This document shows, piece after piece, positions 43,693-53,798 of a stretch of DNA of 64,000 nt. The stretch's first letter is position 1, and each line of letters opens with the position of its first letter. The translations under genes and the position numbers were made by a program. The stretch comes from Salegentibacter lacus (GTDB lineage Bacteria > Bacteroidota > Bacteroidia > Flavobacteriales > Flavobacteriaceae). The notes under the pieces are model-generated. The model was not told the DNA's origin, made no database searches, and worked only from the letters and a program-made list of their open reading frames with translations. The stretch is taken from the NCBI RefSeq assembly GCF_020164555.1, contig NZ_JAIQZB010000005.1, positions 1 through 64,000 of the forward strand. The letters run 5' to 3'.

Positions 43693-46143
43693 TTAAAGCG
43701 TTTTTGCGTTTTTAACCTTTTCTTTGGTAATCGCAAGATCTATAACTTCATGCATTTCATTTACATAATGAAAGGTAAGTCCTTTTAGATAATCTTCTTT
43801 TATTTCCTTTATATCACGTTCGTTCTCTTTACAAAGAATGATCTCTTTAATACGTGCACGTTTTGCAGCGAGGATTTTCTCTTTGATCCCTCCTACCGGG
43901 AGTACTTTTCCCCTAAGGGTGATTTCTCCCGTCATAGCGATGCTTTTCTTCACTTTTCGCTGTGTAAATAACGAAACCAGAGAAGTAAGCATTGTTATCC
44001 CTGCACTTGGTCCATCTTTTGGAGTAGCACCTTCAGGCACGTGAATATGCACATTGTATTTTTCAAAAATAGTAGGGTCTAAACCAAGTTCTTCGGCATT
44101 AGACTTCATATATTCCATCGCAATGGTAGCCGATTCTTTCATTACCTTCCCAAGGTTACCGGTAATATTCAGGTTCCCTTTTCCTTTAGAAAGAATAGAT
44201 TCAATAAAGAGAATATCACCGCCTACTTGAGTCCAGGCCAGGCCTGTTACAACACCGGCAACTTCATTATTCTCATATTTATCCCGTTCCAGTCTTGGAC
44301 TACCAAGAACTTCTATAACATCTTCATTGGTCACTTTAACATTATACTCATCTTCCATCGCGATATTTTTGGCCGCGTGACGAACCATTTTAGCGATTTG
44401 CTTTTCCAGACCACGAACTCCCGATTCCCGGGTATAACCTTCCACAATTTTTTCTAATTGCGGTTTAGCAATTTTTATATGCTCTTTGGTTAATCCATGT
44501 TCTTTTAATTGCTTCGGAAGTAAATGCTGCTTGGCAATTTCTACCTTCTCCTCTATAGTGTAACCGGTAACGTTTATAATTTCCATACGGTCTCTAAGTG
44601 CCGGTTGAATGGTACTTAAAGTATTTGCGGTAGCTACAAACATTACTTTAGAAAGGTCGAAGCCCATTTCCAGGAAGTTATCATGGAATTCACTGTTTTG
44701 CTCAGGATCCAAAACTTCTAACAAAGCTGAAGAAGGATCGCCGGCGTGACCCATACTTAATTTATCTATTTCGTCTAAAACAAAAACAGGGTTGCTAGTG
44801 CCCGCTTTTTTAAGCGATTGGATAATTCTACCCGGCATCGCACCTATATAGGTTTTCCTGTGCCCACGTATTTCTGCTTCGTCACGCAAACCTCCTAGAG
44901 AAACCCTTACGTACTCTCTACCAAGAGCTTCAGCCATAGATTTACCAAGCGAAGTTTTACCAACCCCGGGAGGTCCATAAAGACAAAGTATTGGTGACTT
45001 CATATCATTACGAAGTTTCAATACCGCTAAATACTCTATAATTCGGCGTTTTACATCGTCTAAACCATAATGGTCGCGATCAAGTATTCTTTTCGCCCTT
45101 TTTAAATCGAATTTATCTTTACTAAATTCATTCCACGGCAGATCCAGGAACAAGTCCAAATAATTTCGCTGAATTGAATACTCCGCAACCTGCGGATTCA
45201 TTCGTTGCATTTTGGAGATTTCCTTATTAAAATGCTTTAGCACTTTTTCACCCCATTTTTTCTTCTTGGCGCGCAACTTCATTTCTTCAATTTCATCTTC
45301 ATGTGAAACACCGCCCAGTTCTTCCTGGATGGTTTTCATTTGCTGATGAAGAAAATACTCACGCTGCTGCTGGCTCATATCGCTTTGCACCTTGCTCTGA
45401 ATATCATTTTTGAGTTCCAGTTTTTGAAACTCCATATTCATATGGCGTAAAGTAGCCAGGGCGCGATCCTTAAGATCGTTAGTTTCCAGTAATTTTTGCT
45501 TGTCTTCTACGGCAAGATTCATATTCGAAGACACAAAATTGATTAGGAAAGAAGAGCTTTCTATATTCTTAATCGCGAAAGAAGCCTCGCTTGGAATATT
45601 AGGACTTCCTTTTATAATTTGCAGTGCAAGTTCCTTTATAGAATCTATAATTGCTGGAAACTCTTTATTATCAATTTCCGGTCTTGCTTCAGGAACTTCC
45701 TTGATTTTCGCTGTTAAATAAGGTTCTTCTTTTACAATTTCGTCAATTTCAAAACGCTTTTTCCCCTGTATAATTACCGTAGTATTTCCATCGGGCATTT
45801 TTAAAACTCTAAGAATACGCGCAACAACACCGGTTGTATAAATATCCTTTGCAGAAGGATTTTCTACTTCTTCATCTTTTTGTGCAACAACCCCGATTAT
45901 TTTAGAATCGTTGTTCGCTTCATTAATTAATTTAATGGAAGTATCCCTTCCGGCAGTAATTGGAATTACTACCCCGGGAAATAATACAGTATTCCTTAGT
46001 GGTAATATCGGTAAAGTTTCAGGCAATTCTTCCCTGTTTATTTCTTCTTCATCCTCTGGCGTCATTAAGGGAATTAAATCTGCATCCTGATCTATATCTT
46101 GTAATGACAAACTGTCAAAACTCGTTAATTTAGTTTTAGCCAT
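43693..46143 (-). CDS. lon: Endopeptidase La (Lon protease)
   Basis: 816 residues. N-terminal LON substrate-binding domain ([19 protein letters not shown]), a coiled-coil linker, AAA+ module (Walker [18 protein letters not shown], Walker [13 protein letters not shown]), and the protease domain with the Ser713-Lys756 dyad ([22 protein letters not shown]). The 43-residue spacing equals that of Escherichia coli Lon. Cytoplasmic quality-control protease. Not linked to clpX here. Confidence 0.97.
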   Translation of the reverse strand: MAKTKLTSFDSLSLQDIDQDADLIPLMTPEDEEEINREELPETLPILPLRNTVLFPGVVIPITAGRDTSIKLINEANNDSKIIGVVAQKDEEVENPSAKDIYTTGVVARILRVLKMPDGNTTVIIQGKKRFEIDEIVKEEPYLTAKIKEVPEARPEIDNKEFPAIIDSIKELALQIIKGSPNIPSEASFAIKNIESSSFLINFVSSNMNLAVEDKQKLLETNDLKDRALATLRHMNMEFQKLELKNDIQSKVQSDMSQQQREYFLHQQMKTIQEELGGVSHEDEIEEMKLRAKKKKWGEKVLKHFNKEISKMQRMNPQVAEYSIQRNYLDLFLDLPWNEFSKDKFDLKRAKRILDRDHYGLDDVKRRIIEYLAVLKLRNDMKSPILCLYGPPGVGKTSLGKSMAEALGREYVRVSLGGLRDEAEIRGHRKTYIGAMPGRIIQSLKKAGTSNPVFVLDEIDKLSMGHAGDPSSALLEVLDPEQNSEFHDNFLEMGFDLSKVMFVATANTLSTIQPALRDRMEIINVTGYTIEEKVEIAKQHLLPKQLKEHGLTKEHIKIAKPQLEKIVEGYTRESGVRGLEKQIAKMVRHAAKNIAMEDEYNVKVTNEDVIEVLGSPRLERDKYENNEVAGVVTGLAWTQVGGDILFIESILSKGKGNLNITGNLGKVMKESATIAMEYMKSNAEELGLDPTIFEKYNVHIHVPEGATPKDGPSAGITMLTSLVSLFTQRKVKKSIAMTGEITLRGKVLPVGGIKEKILAAKRARIKEIILCKENERDIKEIKEDYLKGLTFHYVNEMHEVIDLAITKEKVKNAKTL

Positions 46144-46358
46144 AATTTATTTTAAGTCAAACTGTCACAAACAGCTTGTGGTTCTTAATGTTTTCTTTTT
46201 CTATAAAGGCTTATGCTCAGTAAACTAAGCTGCTTTTCGTGCAATTTCTACTAGAGGTAGTCAATTCCTATGCCACCATCTTTTTCAGATTTATTTTCTA
46301 AAAAGTGTAACAAATTAGAATCAAAGCTATCTTTAGTATAGAAACAAGATAGTTTTAA

Positions 46359-46913
46359 TTGACACCAACCATCACACATATTAATGATCTTGTTGCGCGT
46401 TGCCGAAAAAATGACCAGCGTGCACAAATGGAAGTTTACGAGCGCTATTACAAAGCTATGTATAATACCTCCCTGCGTATTGTGAACGATACAGCTGAAG
46501 CTGAAGATATTATGCAAGAAGCATTTTTAAAAGCTTTTGCAAAAATAGATAGCTTTCAGGGGACTTCCACCTTCGGTGCCTGGTTAAAAAGAATCGTGGT
46601 AAACCTAAGTATAAACGCCTTCAATAAAAAAGTAAAATTAAACGAAGTAGCCTATAACGATGAACTGAAGAACGAAATAGATGAAAGTGAAGGAGTTATA
46701 CTAGAAGAAGATTCTAAAAATGAAAAAGTTAATAAAGTTCTAAATACCCTCAATTCGCTTAAAGAAAACTACCGTGTTGCTTTAACGCTGCACTTAATAG
46801 AAGGTTACGATTACGAAGAGATTAGTGAAATACTCAATTTGTCTTATGCCAATTGCAGAACCACGATTTCAAGAGCCAAAGAAAGTTTAAGAAAAAAAAT
46901 TGCTGAAAGATGA
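46359..46913 (+). CDS. ECF-type RNA polymerase sigma factor
   Basis: 184 residues. Region 2 (QMEVYERYYKAMYNTSLRIV, NDTAEAEDIMQEAFLKAFAK) and region 4 (LKENYRVALTLHLIEGYDYE, ISEILNLSYANCRTTISRAK). The start is TTG (MTPTITHIND); a stop lies directly upstream in frame, and the next ATG would cut region 2, so TTG is firm. First gene of a four-gene unit with the anti-sigma candidate (4-base overlap) and two beta-solenoid proteins, which it probably controls. Confidence 0.93.
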   Translation: MTPTITHINDLVARCRKNDQRAQMEVYERYYKAMYNTSLRIVNDTAEAEDIMQEAFLKAFAKIDSFQGTSTFGAWLKRIVVNLSINAFNKKVKLNEVAYNDELKNEIDESEGVILEEDSKNEKVNKVLNTLNSLKENYRVALTLHLIEGYDYEEISEILNLSYANCRTTISRAKESLRKKIAER

Positions 46914-47476
46914 AAAATGATAACCTAGACGAGCTTTTTAAAGAGCTGGACTTTGATAATAAAGAGCCCACCACAGGTCATAAAGCCAGGTTTTTTGAAA
47001 AGTTGGAAAATCAGAATATGCAAAAGAAAAATTCTGGTTTTAATAGCTATAAAAGAAGTTTATGGGCACCAATGCTTTCGGTAGCTGCGATTCTGGCCAT
47101 AGCGTTTATGGTTTTTTCAGGTTTATTTAATGAGAATTCACGCGGAAACTATGGCGAATTATCCAGCGTTTCCCCTGAAATGAAAGAAACCCAACAATTC
47201 TATACGCAATTAATAAAAACTGAATTGGCAAGCCTAAAGGCTGAAGAAACCCCAGAAACCCAAGCAATCGTTAATGATGCACTCTACCAGCTAGAAAAAC
47301 TGGAGAGTGAATATGATAAATTGAAAGAGGATCTTAAAAATAGTGGGCAAGATAAACGTGTTATCTACGCAATGATCTCCAATTTTCAGCAAAGAATAGA
47401 TCTATTAAACCAAGTACTAGAGCAAATAGAAAATATTAAAACCCTAAAAAACAAAAGCGATGAAAACTATATTTAA
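46910..47476 (+). CDS. Putative membrane anti-sigma factor
   Basis: 188 residues. Cytoplasmic N-terminus of about 50 residues (NLDELFKELDFDNKEPTTGH), one membrane segment (about 50-70, WAPMLSVAAILAIAFMVFSG), and an extracytoplasmic helical, coiled-coil-like region (about 85-180). No zinc-binding HxxxCxxC is present, so it is not a ZAS-type anti-sigma. The 4-base overlap with the sigma gene and single-pass topology support an anti-sigma role. Overlaps the next gene by 17 bases. Confidence 0.8.
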   Translation: MKNDNLDELFKELDFDNKEPTTGHKARFFEKLENQNMQKKNSGFNSYKRSLWAPMLSVAAILAIAFMVFSGLFNENSRGNYGELSSVSPEMKETQQFYTQLIKTELASLKAEETPETQAIVNDALYQLEKLESEYDKLKEDLKNSGQDKRVIYAMISNFQQRIDLLNQVLEQIENIKTLKNKSDENYI

Positions 47477-48545
47477 AATATTAATGGTGACTATGCTCGC
47501 CCCGGCACTTAGTTATTGCCATGGCGACCTGGACGGCAGGCATACCAAAGAGAAAAAAGTCACAAAATCTTACAATGTGAGCGCTACCGATTTGCTCACG
47601 ATAGATAACAGTTATGGAAATGTAGATATTTCAACCTGGGATCAAAATAAAGTGGTGATAGAAGTCAATATAAAAACCAATGGGGACGATGAAGAAAAAG
47701 TACAACAGAAACTGGATGAAATCAATATAGAATTTAACCAATCCTCTTCCGGGGTAAGTGCAAAAACTCATTTCACAAAAGAGGAAAGATCCTGGTGGAG
47801 TTCGCTTTTTAATAGCTCCGGTAATGTGAATATGCAAATTAATTATACTATTAAAGCTCCTGCAAGACACAGCGTAGATATTGAAAACGATTACGGCGGT
47901 ATATACATAGACCGGCTGCTGGGGAATGCAAAAATAAGCTGCGATTATGGAAAAATTGATATTGGTGAATTACGTGGAAACTCTAACCTTCTTAATTTTG
48001 ATTACACGCGGAACAGCCACATAGGTTACGTGAAAAATGCAGAGATAAAAGCCGATTATAGCGCTTACGAAATTGAAGAAGCCGAAAGACTAAATATTAG
48101 TGCCGATTATACCGATTCCAGGATCAAAAAAGTAGCTCAGTTGGATTTTAACTGTGATTATGGCAGCATAAATATTGAAAAGGCAAAAAGGATTGTGGGT
48201 AACGGCGATTATCTAAGCACTAAAATAGGCCGTGTTTTTGAATCCTTAGACCTTAACCTCGATTATGGTTCAGCAACTATAGAAAAGATCTTAAAAGGAG
48301 TTTCCAAAGTAGAGATAAACACCGATTATGCCGGGATAAAACTGGGCTACGATAGCCAACATCCATTTAATTTTACGGTAAAATCATCCTACGGAAATGC
48401 AAAAGGACTGGACGAGATGCAAATTAGAAAACGTCACGACCAGAATACCAGCAAACTTTTTGAAGGCTATTACCTAGAAGATAATTCAGGTAACAGCATT
48501 TTTATCAATACCAGTTATGGAAATGTAACCTTCAACAAACAGTAA
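47460..48545 (+). CDS. Secreted beta-solenoid protein with DY repeats (DUF4097-like)
   Basis: 361 residues. Signal peptide (MKTIFKILMVTMLAPALSYC); the Cys at residue 20 could be lipidated. About 11 repeats of roughly 20 residues carry a D/S-Y-G or D-Y core: NDYGGIYI, CDYGKIDI, ADYSAYEI, CDYGSINI, LDYGSATI, TDYAGIKL, SSYGNAKG, TSYGNVTF. The spacing fits one solenoid turn per repeat. Probably exported to the envelope and controlled by the upstream sigma pair. Confidence 0.83.
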   Translation: MKTIFKILMVTMLAPALSYCHGDLDGRHTKEKKVTKSYNVSATDLLTIDNSYGNVDISTWDQNKVVIEVNIKTNGDDEEKVQQKLDEINIEFNQSSSGVSAKTHFTKEERSWWSSLFNSSGNVNMQINYTIKAPARHSVDIENDYGGIYIDRLLGNAKISCDYGKIDIGELRGNSNLLNFDYTRNSHIGYVKNAEIKADYSAYEIEEAERLNISADYTDSRIKKVAQLDFNCDYGSINIEKAKRIVGNGDYLSTKIGRVFESLDLNLDYGSATIEKILKGVSKVEINTDYAGIKLGYDSQHPFNFTVKSSYGNAKGLDEMQIRKRHDQNTSKLFEGYYLEDNSGNSIFINTSYGNVTFNKQ

Positions 48546-48643
48546 ACTACCTCAGAGCATTTAAATCTCGATTATCGAGTAACTAAACCAAAAATAATTT
48601 TACCCAACCTTTAAAACAATTCATCAATCATTAAACTTAAATT

Positions 48644-49375
48644 ATGAAAAAACTAATCTTGATTTTAGCAGTATTATTTATCGCGTCATCACCTGTTCAG
48701 GCACAATGGTGGGGCAGTAACGAAACCGTAAAAGGAAACGGTGAAATGACTTCAGAAAAAAGGAACACCGGCGATTATGACAAAATTTCCCTGGTGGGTT
48801 CTATGGATGTGGAACTGGTTTCAGGCTCCGAAGGTAATTTAACCATTGAAGCTGAAAGTAACCTGCAGGAATATATTACTACTGAAGTAAACGGCGGTAC
48901 CTTAAAAATTTCAATCGAAAAAGGTTATAATTTAAGACCTTCCAGAAATAAAGGCATAAAAGTGACAGTTCCTTTTAAAGATTTAGATGCTGTTGAAGTA
49001 ACCGGCTCCGGAGATCTTTGGAATTCTACTACAATTACTGCGAGAAACTTCAGCACCAAGCTTACCGGTTCCGGGGATATTAAATTAGACCTGGAAGTTG
49101 AAAACCTGGAAGGTGCAGTAACCGGCTCGGGGGATATTCAATTAAGAGGAAAAGCCAGGGATTTTGATTGTAAAGTGACCGGCTCTGGAGATTTTAAAGC
49201 GTATGACTTAAGAGCAGAAAATGTTGAAGCTACCGTAATGGGCTCCGGGGATATTCAAATTTTAGCAAATAAAAAATTGAAAGCTAAAGTAATGGGCTCG
49301 GGAGATATTAAATATAAAGGAAACCCGGAAAATCAGGATTTCAAAACCTCGGGGTCGGGTTCAATTTCAAATTGA
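48644..49375 (+). CDS. Head-GIN (DUF2807) secreted protein with GSGD repeats
   Basis: 243 residues. Signal peptide (LILILAVLFIASSPVQAQ). DUF2807 head (MTSEKRNTGDYDKISLVGSM) followed by seven repeats of about 20 residues with a GSGD core (VTGSGDLW, LTGSGDIKL, VTGSGDIQL, VTGSGDFKA, VMGSGDIQI, VMGSGDIKY, TSGSGSIS), one turn of a beta-helix each. 98 bases after the DY-repeat gene and probably part of the same regulon. Exported, location beyond the periplasm unknown. Confidence 0.9.
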   Translation: MKKLILILAVLFIASSPVQAQWWGSNETVKGNGEMTSEKRNTGDYDKISLVGSMDVELVSGSEGNLTIEAESNLQEYITTEVNGGTLKISIEKGYNLRPSRNKGIKVTVPFKDLDAVEVTGSGDLWNSTTITARNFSTKLTGSGDIKLDLEVENLEGAVTGSGDIQLRGKARDFDCKVTGSGDFKAYDLRAENVEATVMGSGDIQILANKKLKAKVMGSGDIKYKGNPENQDFKTSGSGSISN

Positions 49376-49408
49376 GATTAAAAAAAATAACTGAAAAAGA
49401 AAAAAATA

Positions 49409-50746
49409 CTAAACCCTGTCTTTCGAGATGGGGTTTCTTATAGGTACACGCAATAGCAAAATTACACCACCAATAAAAAACACCACTAAAAATAAAATGG
49501 AATTTCTAACGCTTCCTGTCAGTTGAGCTACTATTCCGTAGAGGAACATTCCTATTACGATTCCTATTTTTTCGGCTACATCATAAAAACTAAAATAACT
49601 CGCGGTATCTATAGCATTTTCCGGCAGCATTTTAGAATAAGTAGACCGCGAAAGCGACTGAATCCCACCCATAACTAATCCTACCGAAGCCGCTGCTACA
49701 TAAAATTGTTGCGGACTCACGATAAAAAAAGCATAACCACAGATGGCGATCCAGATTAAGTTTATGAAAATAAGAATTTTAATATTTCCGAATTTTATCG
49801 CTAGCCTCGAGGTCAAAGTGGCCCCAACTACAGCCACAAGTTGAATTAATAAAATACTAATAATTAATCCAGTGGTTGCATCCTGTTCTCCCCATTCCAG
49901 TTCTTCTATTCCAAAATAAGTTGCTACCAGCATTATGGTTTGTACCGCCATACTATAAACAAAGAAAGCAGCTAAATATCGCTTAAGTTGAATATTGTGT
50001 TTAAGGGTAATCCATATTCCCCGAAGTTCCCTGAATCCATTAAAGAGAACATTTTTAGTGAAAGCAGCCTTCTTATTTCCTTTAGGTAAATAGGCATAGG
50101 TATATTGACTGAAGCCAATCCACCAAACTCCGGTTAAAACAAAAGACAAACGTGTGGGTAAAGCTTCACTTTTAAATCCGAATGTCTCAAAATTAAGGAT
50201 CATTAAGAGACAAACTACCAGTAGGATGACACTGCCGATATAACCCAAGGAAAATCCCCTGGCACTAACTTTATCCTGCTGATTCGGAAAAGCAATATCG
50301 GGCAAATAAGAATTATAAAAAACCAAACTCGCCCAAAACCCGATTAAGGCAAGAAAATAACATAGTAAACCAAACCAAAGATAATCGAGATCAAACCAAA
50401 ATAGCCCAATACAAGAGAGCGCACCCAGGTAGCAGAAAAACTTCAGGAAATTCTTCTTATTCCCAACATAATCGGCGATGCCCGATAAAAACGGACTCAA
50501 AATTGAAACAACCAAAAAAGCGACGGCAGTTACATAACTTATTAAAGAATCGTTATTAATACTAAAACCCAGGAAGTCTACAGTGTCGTCCAGGATCCTA
50601 CCGTCTTCATCTTTTACAATAGTTAGCGCACCATAGAAAATAGGAAAAATGGCCGATGAAATCACCAGGCTGTAAACCGAGTTTGCCCAATCATAAAAAG
50701 CCCAGGCATGTAATAATTTTTTATGCCCTTTGGGAAGTTTATTCAT
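49409..50746 (-). CDS. UMF1-type MFS transporter
   Basis: 445 residues with 11-12 membrane segments. UMF1/Atg22-like opening HAWAFYDWANSVYSLVISSA and the loop PFLSGIADYVGNKKNF. In other bacteria these are putative exporters; substrate unknown. A weak hairpin covers its last codons (about 49411-49436). Converges with the GIN gene. The terminator at 50780 belongs to the upstream M48 gene. Confidence 0.92.
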   Translation of the reverse strand: MNKLPKGHKKLLHAWAFYDWANSVYSLVISSAIFPIFYGALTIVKDEDGRILDDTVDFLGFSINNDSLISYVTAVAFLVVSILSPFLSGIADYVGNKKNFLKFFCYLGALSCIGLFWFDLDYLWFGLLCYFLALIGFWASLVFYNSYLPDIAFPNQQDKVSARGFSLGYIGSVILLVVCLLMILNFETFGFKSEALPTRLSFVLTGVWWIGFSQYTYAYLPKGNKKAAFTKNVLFNGFRELRGIWITLKHNIQLKRYLAAFFVYSMAVQTIMLVATYFGIEELEWGEQDATTGLIISILLIQLVAVVGATLTSRLAIKFGNIKILIFINLIWIAICGYAFFIVSPQQFYVAAASVGLVMGGIQSLSRSTYSKMLPENAIDTASYFSFYDVAEKIGIVIGMFLYGIVAQLTGSVRNSILFLVVFFIGGVILLLRVPIRNPISKDRV

Positions 50747-50779
50747 TTAGATCGAATCTTTTAAGGAGCCCTAAAATAG

Positions 50780-50808
50780 AAAAAGCTGCCTTAAAAGACA
50801 GCTTTTTC
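50780..50808 (-). terminator. Terminator of the M48 protease gene
   Basis: Stem aaaaagctg/cagcttttt (50780-50788 with 50799-50807) on the minus strand with a U run, 22 bases after the stop at 50830. Confidence 0.85.
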
Positions 50809-50829
50809 ATATAATTTATAAGTTATATT

Positions 50830-51651
50830 CTATTGGAAACTTGTAACTCCGTATTTCTTGGCTTCAGCTTCGGCTTGCGGCGCCCATTTCTCCAGGTTAT
50901 TAACCCTGGTTTGGTTAGCCGGGTGAGTACTTAAAAACTCTGGTGGAGCCTGACCATCACTTTGTGCAGCCATTCTTCTCCATAAATCGGCAGCCTCATA
51001 AGGATCGTAACCGGCGATTGCCATTAAGGTTAATCCTATTCTATCGGCTTCGGTTTCGTGGCTACGGCTAAAAGGTAGCATCACTCCCACTTGAGTTCCC
51101 AAACCATAGGCTTGTGCAAAAATTTGTTGCGTTTCCTGGCTTCTTCCGCTTACCGCTACAGAACCGGCAACAGCACCAAGTTGTTGTAATTGTGCTGCAC
51201 TCATTCTTTGGGCACCGTGATCGGCAAGGGCGTGGGCAATCTCGTGGGCCATTACTACAGCTATACCGGTCTCAGTTTCGGCTACGGGCAAAATACCTGT
51301 AAAGAAAACAATTTTCCCACCTGGCATCGCAAATGCATTTACCGCATCATCTTTTACCAGATTATACTCCCATCTAAAATCTTCTAAAAACCCCTGGTAA
51401 CCATTGGCGTTTAAATATCTTTCAGCAGCAGTTTCAATTTTATTACCAACTCGCTTTATCATTTGCGATTCAGCAGTTCCTGTCACCACTTCATTTTCAG
51501 ATAAAAATTGATCATATTGCTGAAAAGCGGCTGGAAATAACTGATCGTTAGAAACAAAATTCAAGTTTTTCTCTCCTGTAAAGGGATTGGTCTTACAAGC
51601 TACCACGAGCAGTAAAACAGCAATCACACTAATTGTCTTTTTAAGTTTCAT
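50830..51651 (-). CDS. M48-family metallopeptidase lipoprotein (BepA/LoiP-like)
   Basis: 273 residues. Lipobox LLVVAC (Cys19). Zinc motif HEIAH (HExxH) in AVVMAHEIAHALADHGAQRM with the third ligand Glu in SRSHETEADRIGLTLMAIAG. Sequence FLSTHPANQTRVNNLEKW is typical of periplasmic M48 proteases that guard outer-membrane proteins. Lies in the periplasm, anchored in a membrane. Single gene. Confidence 0.93.
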   Translation of the reverse strand: MKLKKTISVIAVLLLVVACKTNPFTGEKNLNFVSNDQLFPAAFQQYDQFLSENEVVTGTAESQMIKRVGNKIETAAERYLNANGYQGFLEDFRWEYNLVKDDAVNAFAMPGGKIVFFTGILPVAETETGIAVVMAHEIAHALADHGAQRMSAAQLQQLGAVAGSVAVSGRSQETQQIFAQAYGLGTQVGVMLPFSRSHETEADRIGLTLMAIAGYDPYEAADLWRRMAAQSDGQAPPEFLSTHPANQTRVNNLEKWAPQAEAEAKKYGVTSFQ

Positions 51652-51836
51652 ATGTTTTGGTTTAGTTTTGTTAAAATTACAAAAGCCCTCAATGCTTATT
51701 TATCGCTTTAAGCATCATTTAACAGTTTACAGTTTTCAAAAATGATACCACAAAATAATTATCCTATTGATACTGATCCCAGGGCTGTTTAGCATTTAGG
51801 AAATATGTAAATTGCGGCCTAATTACCCATTCAAAA

Positions 51837-52706
51837 ATGAATCAGCAGAAAAAAGATCAAATCCCGGTGCAAAGATTGCTTGTTCCAAATTATATACGTT
51901 ATACAGGAAAAGTACTTTCTAAACTTTCTCCCTTTGTAGCCAGCAGATTTGCTGCGCAACTCTTTCTAACCCCTTTTAAGTATAAGCTACCGGATCGAGA
52001 AAAGAATATGGATGAGCTTTCTAAACAATACCGGACTAAAATCCCGAAAACCGATCGGGAGATTGTGGTATACGAATTTGGTGAAAGCGAAAAGAAAATT
52101 TTAATGGTACACGGCTGGAGTGGTCGTGGCACACAATTAGCAAAAATAGCTGAAGCTTTAAAGGCTAAAGGTTATAGCACCATTAGCTTTGATGCACCAG
52201 CGCATGGAAAAGCGCCCGGTAACAAAAGTATGATGTTGGATTTTATTGACTCGGTTCAATTTTTGGATAATAAATATGGGCCTTTTGAAGCTGTAATTGG
52301 GCATTCCCTTGGTGGAATGGCTACTTTAAGAGCTGTAAAAGAAGGTTTAAATTCCAAAAAATTGGTAATTATTGGTACAGCCAACAGTATTACCCATATA
52401 ACCCGCGAATTTGCCAGAAATCTTAAAATGAATAGAAAGGTAGCTGATAAAATGAAAGCTCATTTCGATAAGAAATTCAATATTGATATGGACAGCTACT
52501 CCGGGGCGATTTCAGCGAAAGAAGTAAATATTCCTACGCTTGTTATTCACGATGAAAATGATGTAGATGTTGAAATCTCTTCAGCATACGATATTCATGA
52601 GGTTTTAGAAAACAGTGAACTTTTTATCACCAAAGGTTTAGGACATCGTCGCATCTTGGGCGATTCTAAAGTAATTAACAAAATCACAACGTTCATCGCG
52701 GTATAA
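51837..52706 (+). CDS. Alpha/beta hydrolase
   Basis: 289 residues. Core around the oxyanion region LMVHGWSGRGTQLAKIAEAL, nucleophile elbow AVIGHSLGGMATLRAV (Ser), Asp in VIHDENDVDVEISS and His in TKGLGHRRILG. No signal peptide. Serine hydrolase of unknown substrate. It diverges from the M48 gene across a 185-base gap. Confidence 0.88.
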   Translation: MNQQKKDQIPVQRLLVPNYIRYTGKVLSKLSPFVASRFAAQLFLTPFKYKLPDREKNMDELSKQYRTKIPKTDREIVVYEFGESEKKILMVHGWSGRGTQLAKIAEALKAKGYSTISFDAPAHGKAPGNKSMMLDFIDSVQFLDNKYGPFEAVIGHSLGGMATLRAVKEGLNSKKLVIIGTANSITHITREFARNLKMNRKVADKMKAHFDKKFNIDMDSYSGAISAKEVNIPTLVIHDENDVDVEISSAYDIHEVLENSELFITKGLGHRRILGDSKVINKITTFIAV

Positions 52707-52805
52707 TCTTTGTAGTTTTAAAAGAAAAAAGCCCTTCCGGGCATTCATAAATGGCCAATTTCTTGTTTCTAACATAAAAAAAGCCATTTAAAATTTTAAA
52801 AAGCA

Positions 52806-53300
52806 ATGAAAAAGATAATACCAATTTTGCTCGCAGTTTTTATTATTAGCTGCCAGGGCAATGCACAAAAAGATGAGGAAAAAGACCGGCAAAAACAAGA
52901 GCAATTTGAAGTTTCCAAAACCGATCAGGAATGGAAAGCTGAATTGACCAATGCAGAATATAAAGTATTAAGAAAAGCTGCTACAGAACCTTCATTTTCA
53001 AGTCCGCTAAATGACATTGAAGAACCGGGAACCTTTGTTTGCGCTGCCTGTGGAAATGAACTTTACAAAACCAAACATAAATTTATGAGCGGTACAGGCT
53101 GGCCAAGTTTTGATCGCGCTATTGAAGGCGGTGTGGCCTATGGAACCGACTCAAAACTAGGTTACCAAAGAAACGAAGTGCATTGCGCACGTTGCGGAGG
53201 ACATTTAGGCCACGTCTTTGAAGACGGACCAAAGGAAACTACCGGTAAAAGACATTGCATCAACGGGATCGCGATGGATTTTGAACCAGAAGAAAAATAG
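52806..53300 (+). CDS. msrB: Peptide-methionine (R)-S-oxide reductase, lipoprotein form
   Basis: 164 residues. Lipobox AVFIISC (Cys16) and a Lys/Glu-rich linker precede an MsrB domain. Zinc-binding CxxC pairs CAACGNEL and CARCGGHLGHVFED, GTGWPSFDRAIEGGV, and the catalytic Cys in RHCINGIAMDF. Repairs Met-R-sulfoxide in exported proteins, presumably in the periplasm. Immediately upstream of a second, cytoplasmic msrB. Confidence 0.93.
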   Translation: MKKIIPILLAVFIISCQGNAQKDEEKDRQKQEQFEVSKTDQEWKAELTNAEYKVLRKAATEPSFSSPLNDIEEPGTFVCAACGNELYKTKHKFMSGTGWPSFDRAIEGGVAYGTDSKLGYQRNEVHCARCGGHLGHVFEDGPKETTGKRHCINGIAMDFEPEEK

Positions 53301-53385
53301 GTTTCCGTTGAAATTTATCCCGACTTTTTTGCGGGACGGAAATGATAAAAAATAAGATTTCCGCCTTCACGGAAATAACAAAAAA
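53301..53385. repeat. Palindrome-rich spacer between the two msrB genes
   Basis: Contains cccgacttttttgcggga hairpin and atttccgccttcacggaaat palindrome, bounded by tttccg. The second is a pattern I have seen in other flavobacterial spacers; probably a decayed dispersed repeat. Confidence 0.45.
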
Positions 53386-53392
53386 ATTAAGA

Positions 53393-53785
53393 ATGAAAAA
53401 GTATAGTATAGAAAAACCTGAAACCGAATGGAAAGAAAAACTTTCAGAGGAACAATTTCGGGTATTGAGAAAAAAAGGTACAGAGGCTCCACATACCGGG
53501 AAATACAATATGCATTTTGAAGATGGAGAGTATTTTTGCGCCGGCTGTGGAGAAAAACTCTTTGATAGCGAGGCCAAGTTTGATAGTGGCTGCGGATGGC
53601 CAAGTTTCGATAAAGCCATAGAAGGTAAAGTAGAATACGTACAGGATAAAACCTTTGGTATGATAAGGACTGAAATCCTGTGTTCCAATTGCGGCGGTCA
53701 TCTTGGCCACGTTTTTGATGATGGACCTACTGAAACCGGCCAGCGCTACTGCGTGAACTCGGCCAGTATTAATTTTAATAAATAA
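53393..53785 (+). CDS. msrB: Peptide-methionine (R)-S-oxide reductase, cytoplasmic form
   Basis: 130 residues, near-minimal MsrB: EWKEKLSEEQFRVLRKKGTE, CAGCGEKLFDSEAKFDSGCGWPSF, two zinc CxxC pairs, and catalytic Cys in RYCVNSASINF. No signal peptide: the longest frame starts at 53342, but the ATG at 53393 (MKKYSIEKPETEWKE) fits family N-termini. Paired with the lipoprotein version, so the two cover different compartments. Confidence 0.93.
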   Translation: MKKYSIEKPETEWKEKLSEEQFRVLRKKGTEAPHTGKYNMHFEDGEYFCAGCGEKLFDSEAKFDSGCGWPSFDKAIEGKVEYVQDKTFGMIRTEILCSNCGGHLGHVFDDGPTETGQRYCVNSASINFNK

Positions 53786-53798
53786 CAACCTAACACCT

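Noticed and set aside
46251-46517. 88-codon minus-strand ORF over the sigma start
   Set aside because: Lies antisense to the conserved sigma gene, begins without a promoter, and its codon pattern is that of a shadow frame.
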